From assembly GCA_014529385.2 (NCBI GenBank), contig CM043969.1, forward strand, positions 34,302,446 through 34,366,445: DNA of 64,000 nucleotides, read 5' to 3'. This DNA comes from Adiantum capillus-veneris. Its lineage: Eukaryota; Streptophyta; Polypodiopsida; Polypodiales; Pteridaceae. The notes beneath the pieces are model-generated. The model was not told the origin of the DNA and did no database searches. It saw only the letters and a list, made by a program, of their open reading frames with translations. Made by a program: the position numbers and the translations under genes. Shown piece after piece: positions 34,264 through 50,160 of this stretch (its first letter is position 1; every line of letters starts with the position of its first letter).

Positions 34264-34794
34264 CGATATCCTCAAGGCAAAGCCCTTGTAGAGGTTTTAT
34301 CCCTCTTGCTTACCCTTTCCTATGGGAGCCCCCCTTAGAGGACTTTAATAAATTCACGAGGTTCCTTCTTTAACTCACTTTTTGTTGTGCAGAGAAATTA
34401 TCTCTTCATTTCCCTCTCTCTCTCCCCTTTTGAATCTATGCAAAAAGCCTGGCTCTCTCTCTTCATTCCTCGCTCTTGATGGTCTGCAGAGGCTCACCCC
34501 TCTCCCTCGTTCGACTCACGGGGCAAAGACTCCTTTCACTCTCTCTCCTTAATCTTGCCTAGAGAGAAACTCTCTCTCTCTCTCCTCATTCATTGCTAGC
34601 CCTTGTTTTCTCTCTCTTGCTTTGATCTTGTAGGGAATCTCTCTCTCTCGCTTCACTCGGCAACCCACAGAGGCTTTTTCAAGCTTGCAGAGAGTTTCTC
34701 TCTCTCCCCCTTTCTCATTCCTACAAAGACTCTCTCTCTCGGCTCAATTCTCACCCAAGTCCTCTCTCTCCTTCGCTTGATTTGAAGCAGAGAA

Positions 34795-34796
<2 letters not shown>
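33424..34796 (-). repeat. Element F 5' LTR (far boundary uncertain)
   Basis: The LTR ends at 33,424 (minus ...CCAGACA). Upstream are a TATAAAAG at 33,669-33,676, short direct repeats of GAGCACCTCTCA (near 34,050-34,085) and CT-rich sequence including (TC)46 at 34,169-34,260. The opposite end cannot be fixed because the other LTR lies outside the window and a LINE copy follows. Confidence 0.5.
33669..33676 (-). promoter_or_regulatory. TATA box of element F LTR
   Basis: TATAAAAG on the minus strand, about 245 bp upstream of the LTR end, consistent with an LTR core promoter. Confidence 0.45.

Positions 34797-34890
<94 letters not shown>
34797..34890. repeat. (TC)47 microsatellite abutting the truncated LINE
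   Basis: 94 bp of uninterrupted TC ends exactly where LINE sequence starts (CAAGTGCCAAGTGAG). Confidence 0.95.
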
Positions 34891-36700
<1,810 letters not shown>

Positions 36701-36772
36701 CTCCCCGGATAGGATTCGAACCTACGACCAATCGGTTAACAATCGACCGCTCTATCGCTGAGCTACCGGGGA
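36701..36772 (-). tRNA. trnN-GUU: Plastid-derived tRNA-Asn (GUU)
   Basis: The minus strand gives a 72-nt cloverleaf: acceptor TCCCCGG/CCGGGGA, D-arm AGCTCAG, anticodon loop around GTT, and T-arm GGTTCGAATCC. It is intact in sequence but sits in a nuclear plastid insert, so expression is unlikely. Confidence 0.92.
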
Positions 36773-36941
36773 AAATGGTAGGGGATTCAGTCCCATACAC
36801 ACTTGCTTGAATACCTTTTTTCCAGAAGCCAATTCCAAATCTGGAAGGAGTTAAGCTTTCTTTGCCATTGCAAAAACTTTGCGTACTCCCTAGCCCCCAT
36901 TATGGGGGGGCCCCCAAATCATGGGCGTGGGAGGGTGGGGT

Positions 36942-36993
<52 letters not shown>

Positions 36994-37269
36994 CAACCGG
37001 CCGAGACGAGGTCAAGATCAACCTGGCAAACCCCTCCCAAGATTCGTATTGATCAATCACCAATGAGTGGTTTCTATTCCCCCCTTCCGGGAGGCGTAGT
37101 AGAATAGTTGCGGGATTCTTCCTCCACGTTATTTTGAGGACTAGAATTAGGGGGAATAGAGGAAGCAAAATAGAAGAGGAAGCAAAATAGAATTAGAAAG
37201 ATGGGGAAGATGAAAAATAGTCAGGAGAAATGAACGCGAATTGGAGTTTCGTGAAACGAAAGTAGCAGT
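36773..37269. other. trnN-ndhF spacer with a 51-base G homopolymer
   Basis: The spacer holds an unbroken G run at 36,942-36,992 just after GGGAGGGTGGGGT. It makes apparent poly-Gly and poly-Pro ORFs on both strands that are not genes. Two further G/C runs occur elsewhere in the plastid block (C run near 44,088; G runs 44,723-44,751). Confidence 0.85.
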
Positions 37270-41476
<4,207 letters not shown>

Positions 41477-41742
41477 ATCTGTTCCCACTAAGCTACCCAA
41501 ACCACTTTTAGGTCCCTCATTCCTATTTCTGTATTCGAGGAGTTGGTAAAGTTCTCTTGAATATGAGATTACCAGATTGTTGATAAGTCATTTTATCAGA
41601 ATTTTTCGTGCGAGATCAAAAATCGTAATATTTTCACAAGGCCTTCTTGCCCTTTTCCTTTTTTTTTCACTTTTCTTTCAATTTATTCTATTCATCATTT
41701 TTGCCCAATTCTTTCTCCTCCCTACTTGTCGTTCCAATATAT
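41477..41742. other. Plastid psbD 5' flank up to the solo LTR
   Basis: 266 bp, AT-rich, no gene. It ends in ATAT (41,739-41,742), the duplicated target of solo LTR C, and the spacer resumes at 43,323. Confidence 0.6.
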
Positions 41743-43058
41743 TGATGGGGGCTTTTATTAAGCCAAGCTCCCATACCCCTCTTCTCTCGTCCCCACCCCA
41801 TGAAAACCCCCTCTTACGGAGGGAGTGATAAAAGGCATTGGAAAAAGTACGAAAAAAATAAAGTATGATTATGTAAATATATAAGAAAGGTAAAATAGGC
41901 CACCTCATGTCTGCGAGGTAGCCCATCCCCACCTTGCCTCCTTTTTCTTCACTGTTGCCCCGCCGGGTGTCCCTTTTCCTCTCCTCCACTCAAAAGGTCA
42001 AACCCCCTCTCTCTTCCCCTTGTCCTTTCTCCTTTCTCTCTCCCCTCAAGCTACCCCACCTCTCACCAATAATGCATTATAACTCACCAATAATGCACCC
42101 TAACTCACATGCAACTTACCCTATCTTCCAAAATAGTATACCCCACCCCCTCTTTCTCTCTCCTATCATATCCTATGACCCAAATACCCCCCTCTCTCTC
42201 TAAAGGGCGCCATGTCTCTTGTCTTGTAGCTAAATAACCTTCCCCACACTCACACACACTCAGTTTCACTGAAAACGGTGCCCACAGACCCATCCCCACC
42301 CGGTGGTTACCTGATTTTTCTTGTGTTCACACACATCTGCACACAGATTCACCTCTAAACACACTCTCCTCTCTCCCCTCTTGTAATTACTTTATTCTCC
42401 ATGTCACCTCTCACTTTTTTTCATCAACCCATCTCTCTCTCTTAGTCTCTCTCTCATGAGACTGCTGTTCTGGCACATATACACATAGCCAGACAAGTGG
42501 GGCCCACAGTCACATGGCCTATGTAGATAATGATTTCTTCATTTCTAAATTCTAGAATTTCTCTCCCCTCCTCCTCTATATAAAGAGGGGTCACCATCAC
42601 ACTAAGGACACACACCATCACCAAAGAGTACACTATGCACTGTGTGTGCCTAGTGCACACACACACACCCACACCATCACCATCACCGCAATCACCATGC
42701 TCGTCTTGAGCATGACCTCTACACCCTTGGGCTATGGAAGATGAAGGGAAACTAAATGAAGGATGATGGCCATAACCCTCGTGCGAGTCTTCGCCATCAA
42801 CTCCCACCTATCCGCCATGTGCTCTACCACGCTCTCCCTTCTCATTCCCCTACCCTATGCTCCCAGTTTCATCGCCATATTCTCTAAATAAAGCTTGAGG
42901 TTTTGTGAGTATGTTTTCTTGCAATGTTTTGTCCATGTGAGGTGTGCGGAATCGCCACCTAGTCTTGTGTTTGGAGTGATCTTGTGTATGTGTGAAGGGT
43001 GTGCGGATTCGCCATCCTTTTGTGGTGCCTAACTACTAAGCCGCTATACCCCCTCCCT

Positions 43059-43116
<58 letters not shown>

Positions 43117-43322
43117 CTCATTCCCTTTCCTCTTCATCATTACTCCCAAGCATCCATCTCTCTTGGATAAAAACTTTGTTATGGTGGTGTGTTGTTTGCG
43201 TCCTAGCCGTTGAAGCTAGGTGGTTCCCCCTGTTTGCTTTACCATGACAGGCTCGAGGCGCGCCATTCGGTCCCCGGTGCTTTAGAGGCCGTCGGGGTTC
43301 GGGGTTCGCTTTGCTCCCGTCA
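41743..43322 (+). mobile_element. Solo LTR C inserted in the plastid block
   Basis: TGATGGGGGC...CTCCCGTCA, 1,580 bp, of the A/D/E family, with a perfect 4-bp duplication ATAT (41,739-41,742 and 43,323-43,326). It has a TATA box at 42,577-42,584 and (CT)n at 43,063-43,112. It post-dates the plastid transfer. Confidence 0.93.
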
Positions 43323-44207
43323 ATATCATCCCTTCTTGTCTCTGGGAGATCCCTTCTGCCACGTCAGATATTTAGTAGGTAAGCCCCCCTTTTCTTCCAG
43401 GGCTTCGCTAACCATTTTAACACAACAACGAACCTGATCCAACGGAAAGTCGAGTTGTTTCCAAGAATCCGGGGTAGGTAAATACGAAATTTTGTAGTAT
43501 AGTATAAGGAGTTTACACATGTTATGCATAGGAATACGCGGAACTTATGCTTTTTATTGCATCTATCTCTACTTCGAGGATATTTAGGGACTTATTCTAC
43601 CAATGCCTAGGAAACCTTTAAAAAATATTTTGTCTCGACTAACAAAAATAGGTAGCAACCAGAGGGTGTGTCAAAAATTTATGCATCGAACAGGATAATT
43701 ATGTCTCCATCTAGACTCCTAGCAGTGTAAACGGTTTCCAATTGTTTGAAAGATGTGGAAAAGGGGAGAGTGCCAGAGACTTGTAAGAATCTTTTCAGTA
43801 ATTGAAATTTGTTTTGTAATACAGCGAATAGGGAAAAACTATTTCCCAAATTACAATTCTTCTTTTGTATCTTCTTTCGCAACTGCAGATGTAAAGATAT
43901 ATATCTATAAAACAATAAATAGATTTATCTATTTATTGTTTGTCTTTTCGTCAGATTTGCATTTAATTCCCGAGGTAAGAATAACCAAAATGTCTCTGGT
44001 ACAAAAAAGTATATCCAACTAATTTACCGATACCGCGGGAGACAATACAATATTCGTTTTGCATGATGACTTAGTTACATTAAGATCCCCCCCCCCCCAC
44101 GAACAGGGTTCGTGTTGACTCCAGTATCGTTTTTTCCTAGCCAATGGTACTGGATATCTAAATTTTGGATAACTACTCTCTCTATTAGCATCTTACATGA
44201 CTATTTT
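43323..44207. other. psbD-trnT spacer with a 67-codon unidentified frame
   Basis: Plastid-type spacer resuming after the LTR. The minus strand at 43,529-43,326 has an open frame (MHNMCKLLILYYKI, later WKQLDFPLDQVRCCVKMVSE and KYLTWQKGSPRDKKG) that reads like real protein but matches nothing I recognise. Fern plastomes can carry mobile unidentified ORFs in such spacers, which is only a possibility here. It may also be cut by the LTR insertion at 43,323. The rest holds AT-rich sequence and a C run near 44,088-44,099. Confidence 0.45.
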
Positions 44208-44280
44208 AGCCCTTTGTCGGATTTGAACCGACGGCTTACGCCTTACCATGGCGTTACTCTACCGCTGAGTTAAAGGGGGC
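44208..44280 (-). tRNA. trnT-GGU: Plastid-derived tRNA-Thr (GGU)
   Basis: The minus strand has CTCAGCGGTAGAG, anticodon loop CCATGGTAAGG (GGT) and T-arm CGGTTCAAATCCG. The acceptor 5' side reads GCCCCC, one base longer than usual, hinting at decay. Confidence 0.88.
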
Positions 44281-44463
44281 TATGTACTGTGAATAAATCT
44301 ACACTGGCGATAAAAATGGGGTAGAATCCCAATTTTTATTTCCTCGATTGAACTAATTAAGCTGCATCCATGGGGAAGTCAATAGAACGGAAAGGAAAAA
44401 CTGATTCTCTTTAATCCCCGGTAGGAACTTCCGGTAAATTGGAAAAAGAATTGACAATTGACT

Positions 44464-44488
44464 TTGCGGAGACGGGGTTTGAACCCGT

Positions 44489-44520
<32 letters not shown>

Positions 44521-44537
44521 AGTTGCTCCACCCCGCG
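44464..44537 (-). tRNA. trnfM-CAU: Plastid-derived initiator tRNA-fMet (CAU)
   Basis: 74 nt on the minus strand, CGCGGGGTGGAGCAACTTGG, anticodon CTCATAAC, T-arm GGGTTCAAACCCC, 3' CTCCGCAA. It lies directly between trnT and rps14 on one strand; in the common land-plant order psbD-psbC-trnS-psbZ-trnG separates trnT from trnfM. Confidence 0.92.
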
Positions 44538-44765
44538 TAGTTAATGCCTCTAACGTAAGTATTATACATCTCTTAAAGAATTACATTGGACATAAATAAT
44601 GCATAAACAAAAATGATGAAGATGAGTAAATTGCACTATTTTATCTATCCATCCTATCTTATCTATTTATCGATAGATAAATAGATAAGATTTCAATTCT
44701 CTAAACAAGCGGTAGATAAGGCGGGGGGGGGGGGGGGTCGGGGGGGGGGGAGGTAAGTAGTTTTT
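44538..44765. other. trnfM-rps14 spacer with two G homopolymers
   Basis: Holds a short palindrome-like TATCTATTTATCGATAGATAAATAGATA near 44,655-44,685 and two adjacent G runs (about 15 and 12) at 44,723-44,751, close to the rps14 stop. Confidence 0.6.
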
Positions 44766-45068
44766 CTACCAACTCGATTTCAACACTCCAAGCAAGACAC
44801 AGGTGTGTGCCATCTCGCGGGGTACGTGTCTGGAAAAACCAAAATCTCGATAATTGGATCTGGGTCGTCTGGTTAGGGAGCACCGGTTACGGAGACGAAC
44901 GCGTGCACTGTTGCATGGTAGAAATTGCAATTTTTCAGAAATAATTAGTTTATCCTGGATCCACAAACTATTCTTAATCTCTCGTCTCAAAAATTGGCGA
45001 AGAAGATTATATTTTTTCACCAGTTTTTTCTTACTATTCTCCTTTTCAATAAGACTTTTTTTTGCCAT
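44766..45068 (-). pseudogene. rps14: Plastid-derived rps14, open reading frame intact
   Basis: A 100-codon frame from MAKKSLIEKENSKKKLVKKY to the family C-terminus, with LRNRCSLTRRPRSNYRDFGF and SRHVPREMAHTCVLLGVLKSSW, giving the normal length for plastid ribosomal protein S14 (small subunit, head). It has no breaks. As part of the nuclear insert with no visible promoter or transit peptide it is probably silent, though it could be a live plastid gene if this block were mis-assembled. Confidence 0.9.
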
Positions 45069-45187
45069 AATTGGTAGGTAGGTGAGCAGAGTTGTATTAT
45101 TACTACGAAACAAGTAGGCAGTCGGTGTGCCGAGTAGAAAGGATAGTGAGGGTAAATCTGACGCGGGAACAAGCATTCTCATCTCCT
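45069..45187 (+). other. Junction of plastid block and LINE copy 2
   Basis: About 120 bp between the rps14 start and LINE ORF1. It does not read as psaB, the gene expected upstream of rps14. It may be LINE 5' UTR. No target duplication could be identified. Confidence 0.4.
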
Positions 45188-46150
45188 ATGTTACATACAA
45201 TGTCTTCCGGCACTCGCAAGGGTTCTTCTTCTTCAACAAGGTCCACAACCATTGTGGAAAATGATCCAAAATCTCCTAAGTGTGGAGATAGCAACACAAC
45301 CACCCAACCAACGACATCGGAAACCATGATCATGGCGTACTTGGTATCATTGCAAGAGACCGTAAACAAACAAGGCGAAGACTTACGAGCACTTGCAATG
45401 GAGAATGGCACACTAAGGGTACTTGTGGTTGAGAATGAGAATCTCAAGAGGACACTTGAGATGCAAACAACACGTTTGATGCAACTTGAAGAGGAAGTCA
45501 AGGAATGTAAACGCTCTCTTGTGGACTTGAATGCTTTGAAGGAGCGGATGAGCAAAGTAGAGCATGACCATGTATTGAAAGAGGAGAAATTTTACACTAT
45601 GAGCGGGGATGTATGCGACATGAAAAATGTATGCACAAACAAGTCTTGGGCTGATGTATGTGGTAGCAATGTGGTTTCTAATTCCTCACTCATGCAAGCT
45701 ATGGTTCAAACAAAGAATGTTGAGAATGTGGATGTGGAGGAGTTGAAGGAACGGGAGTGACGTTCCAAGAACATTGTTATTCGTGGAATTCCCAAAGAGA
45801 AGTTAGAGACACCTCCTTCTCTTGCCATTGTTATTGAAGATTTCTTCAAAACCCACTTTGGCATGTCCGGAGTTATGGTCTATGGAGCACATAGAGTGGG
45901 GAAGCAAGGAGCTCCTCGCTCGGGAGAACGGCCAATTGTATGCACCATGCCGGATGAGACCAAGCGAAAGATTATCCTTGATAATAGTTGGATCTATTTG
46001 AGGGATACAAAATGTTTTGTATGTGAAGATCGCACTATTAAGCAACAAAATATGCGTCACAAGGCATATGAGGAAAAGAATAATAAAAACAAGGAGATCT
46101 CTCATGAAGAAAATGTGCCCAAGGAGGAGGCAAGTCTCTCAAGCAAATAG
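45188..46150 (+). pseudogene. LINE ORF1 protein, one in-frame TGA
   Basis: The frame begins around MLHTMSSGTRKGSSSSTRS, passes a coiled-coil (LRVLVVENENLKRTLEMQTT, LMQLEEEVKECKRSL) and a TGA at 45,758-45,760. It then continues in frame with KNIVIRGIPKEKLETPPSLA, MVYGAHRVGKQG and RPIVCTMPDETKRKIILD. The layout of coiled coil plus an RNA-binding RRM-like segment with IVIRGIP resembles L1-type ORF1 chaperones. TGA probably replaces CGA (Arg before SKN). It ends at 46,148-46,150, six bases before ORF2. Confidence 0.75.
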
Positions 46151-46156
46151 GGATGC

Positions 46157-49100
46157 GTGACCTATGAGACCGAGTTACAATTGAAAATATGCTTTTGGAA
46201 TTGTAATGGATACCCATGGAATGCGGGGGTTGGCATTGATGAACTAACAAGCAAAGCCGATGTTGTACTTCTTGTTGAAACTTGGGAGCATGATACACAA
46301 AGGATTAACGTCTTGGAGGATTACAATGTACATTCATTGATGTGGTCAAAGAATCTCAAGCAACGAAGAGGACAAGGAGGGTTAGCATGTATGGTTAAGA
46401 AAGGATTGGAAGATTTTGTATCAATTGTGAAAGATGACAAGTACAAATGTTATGTATGGCTGAAAATTATGACACCAAAAAGAGCACCCATTTTTGTAGC
46501 CGGTTGCTACATTCCTCATCATGATTCTCCCTTTTATGCTTGCATGGATAGAGATCAACCATTTTTTGATTTGGAAGAGGACATTGCTTATTTCAAAGGT
46601 GAAGGTGATGTTATTGTATTTGGGGATATGAATGCTCGCACAAAAACATTGCAACATGATACTCAACAATTTGATATGCCATACATTTCAAGGGAGTTGG
46701 AGGAAGTTCACTTGTATGATCGTACTTCAATGGATGAGAAAGAGCCGGATCACTATGGAAAGTTACTTTTACACATGTGTAATAGCACGGGTATGCTCAT
46801 TGCCAATGGTGTATCTTTGTGGAGTGGAACCAATGGATTTACATGTAGGAGACATAATGGGGATAGTGTGATTGACTATATGCTACTCTCTGAAGCCATC
46901 ATGTATCGCATAAAGAGTTTTATGTTTGTTCAATGGACCCCGGAATCCAACCATCGCACCTTATGTATTGACCTTTCATGTGGAGAAGCAACTAAGCATG
47001 ATAATCTCAGCCAAAGCAAAGAGAAGTTATCACTATGTATGGATTTCAAACGGGCACCAATGTACATTGAAATGGTTGAGCAAAAATTATAGATGACAAA
47101 GCTTCAATGTGATGCACCATTGGAAACTAAATGGGAAGCTTTCAAGAAAGCTATTTGTTCTTGTGTGGAAGAATGCTTTGCCATAAAGCATCTCCATGGT
47201 ATCAACAAAGATAGATCACGCAAAAGGTGGTTTGATAAATAATGTCAAGATGCTCGAAAGTCCTTGATAAAGCTTGATGCAACTATGGACAAAGACAACT
47301 ATCAAAGTCATTTTCATACATACAAGGCATTGATTCAAAAGAAGAGAAGAAGATGGGAAGTAAAGCAACAAGAATTTCAAGTCCAAGAAAAGGCACATGC
47401 ATGTGGAAGATTTTGGAGAAACTTGAGAGGCAAGCGGGTTGAGAATTTTAGTAACTTGAGTCTAGTGGATATGTACACACATTGTAGGCAATTATATGAG
47501 CAAGCAAATACTGAAAAAATGCCATTTTATGATTCACTCCCATGAATGCCGTCTTTTTTTACTATTGAGGATGTATGCGGTGGGCTTGAAAAGTTGGCCA
47601 CTCGCAAAGCGGGAGATCTTCAAGGTACCAAGCTGGAGATGATCAAATGGACGGGAGATTTTACCCATGAGTTGATGTGTGATATGTTCAACCTTGCACT
47701 TCAACATGGTATGCCTTATGATTGGAGTACTAATTGGGTTAAGCCTTTGCATAAAGGAGGGGATGTAAAGAATGTAAGCAACTACCGGACTATAATGATT
47801 GGGTCTCTTATGGCAAAGTTGTTTGGGTCCATAATGGAGATGAAATTGAGTGATTGGGCTGAAGAGAATGACAAGCGTGCAAAGGGACAAGCGGGTTTTC
47901 GTCGATTCCATAGCACCATTGATCATCTTGTCACTCTTCATGTTCTCATGGAGGAAAGTCGGTTGAAAGGCAAGAGATTGTATTGTTGTTTTGTGGACTT
48001 TAAGAAAGCCTTTGATTTGATTCCACGTAACAATTTGTGGAGAAGGATGGAAGAACTCCAAGTGCCAAGTGAGTTTATGCTTGCGGTTTCTCGAATCTAT
48101 GAGAAGGTGATTTGTCAATTGCGCATGGGAAGAGAAATTTCAGAAATTTTTGTAAGCACTATTGGGGTTAAACAAGGATGTCCATTGTCACCAACTCTCT
48201 TTGGTCTATGCATCGATCAATTGGAACAAATGGTACTTGACTTTATGCAAGAAGAAGGCATTGAAGAGGTCACTATTTGCAATGCGGTAATCATGCTTTT
48301 GTTGTATGCGGATGATGTAGTGCTTCTAGCACACACTTTAGAAGATGCACAAAAGCTTATGGTTGTCCTTGAGAACTTTTGCTTGCATAGTGGGCTGATT
48401 GTAAATGAATCCAAAACAAAGGTTATGCTTGTGAAAACCAACCATAAGGAGAAGCCATGCATTGTGTACAACAACGAGACACTTGAAGTTGTTGAGAGCT
48501 TTAAGTACCTTGGCCTTGAGGTTCCATCCAATCACAAGTGGCATGAATGTGCTATGCGTCATTTGGAAGCGGGAAAGAGAGCATATTATGCATTTGAGAA
48601 CATGTGTAATGCGGGAAACATCAAGTGTTGGGTTCTCAAGAAGTATCTTTTTTATGCATTGGTGACACCGGTTCTTCTTTATGGAGTTGAAGTGTGGGGC
48701 AGGAGCATCTCAAAGTCTACTTGGAAAGAGTTTGAGAATGTCCAAAAGCGTTTTCTTACAAACTTTCTCCAAGTTAAGACACAAACACCATATATGCTCC
48801 TACTTCTTGAGTCGGGATCTCTTCCAATTGAGGTTATGGGCATGGAAAGGGTTGTGGAGTACATGATAAAGATGAGTCAAAACCCCTCACATCGACTTCC
48901 TACAATTGCATGGGAAGCAAGCAAAAAAGTTCAAAAGATGCATAAAAGCAAGATCTTGAGCACGGGATGGATGCAAGACATAAAGAAGTGGTTTGGGAGA
49001 TCGGATGCATTACACTTGCTACATGATGCTTCAATTGACTCTCAAGTGAATGAAGCTTTTCTACAACGCCAATGTATTACGGCTTGGGAGAAATCCGGTG

Positions 49101-49549
49101 GGTCACGCTTCATACATTACACCACCTATATTGCCCCCAACTACAAAACCATGTTCTTCGCTGAGAGAGTAAACCGTACTCACACTTACATGCTTGAGCC
49201 TATTCCCTTGTCCGCGATACGCACTATCACAGCAATTCGTCTTAGCTCCCATTTCCTTCGATGCGAGATAGGGCGTTGGGGCAATGGAGAAGAGTCAAAT
49301 CGATTGTGCACATTATGCTCACTGCAAGTTCGAGAGTCTGAGTACCACACACCACTAGAGTGCTCAGCTTTTGATCACATCCGAACTTGCTTCTCTCACA
49401 TTTTTAGCCATAACTTAGACCTACACACTTTCCTCTCCCAGCCAAAGTGTGGGCTCTCCATTGCGACTCTCATCACTACAATTTTGGAGCATCGAGAGTC
49501 ACTCATCAGCCATACACATACTACATCACATGTAACTTTGGTCCCATAG
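46157..49549 (+). pseudogene. LINE ORF2: AP-endonuclease and reverse transcriptase, three stops
   Basis: One frame of 1,130 codons. The endonuclease shows CFWNCNG, LVETWEH, VFGDMNAR, SVIDYMLLS and ESNHRTL, the usual catalytic series with SNH for SDH. The RT shows HKGGDVKNVSNYRTI, GQAGFRRFHSTIDHL, CCFVDFKKAFDLI, GVKQGCPLSPTLF and YADDVVLLA. The C-terminus has CTLCSLQVRESEYHTPLEC, a putative zinc-binding segment. Stops lie at 47,090 (TAG), about 47,240 (TAA) and 47,543 (TGA), all in the linker between endonuclease and RT, so the RT half is fully open. Confidence 0.92.
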
Positions 49550-49580
49550 GTCATATTTGACCTCCGAGGACGATAATAAA

Positions 49581-50160
<580 letters not shown>

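Noticed and set aside
36803-37168. Poly-Gly and poly-Pro proteins on both strands
   Set aside because: Produced by the G51 homopolymer in a plastid spacer.
46157-49549. Stop-codon recoding in LINE ORF2
   Set aside because: The three stops are all different (TAG, TAA, TGA) with no common context, which fits mutation.
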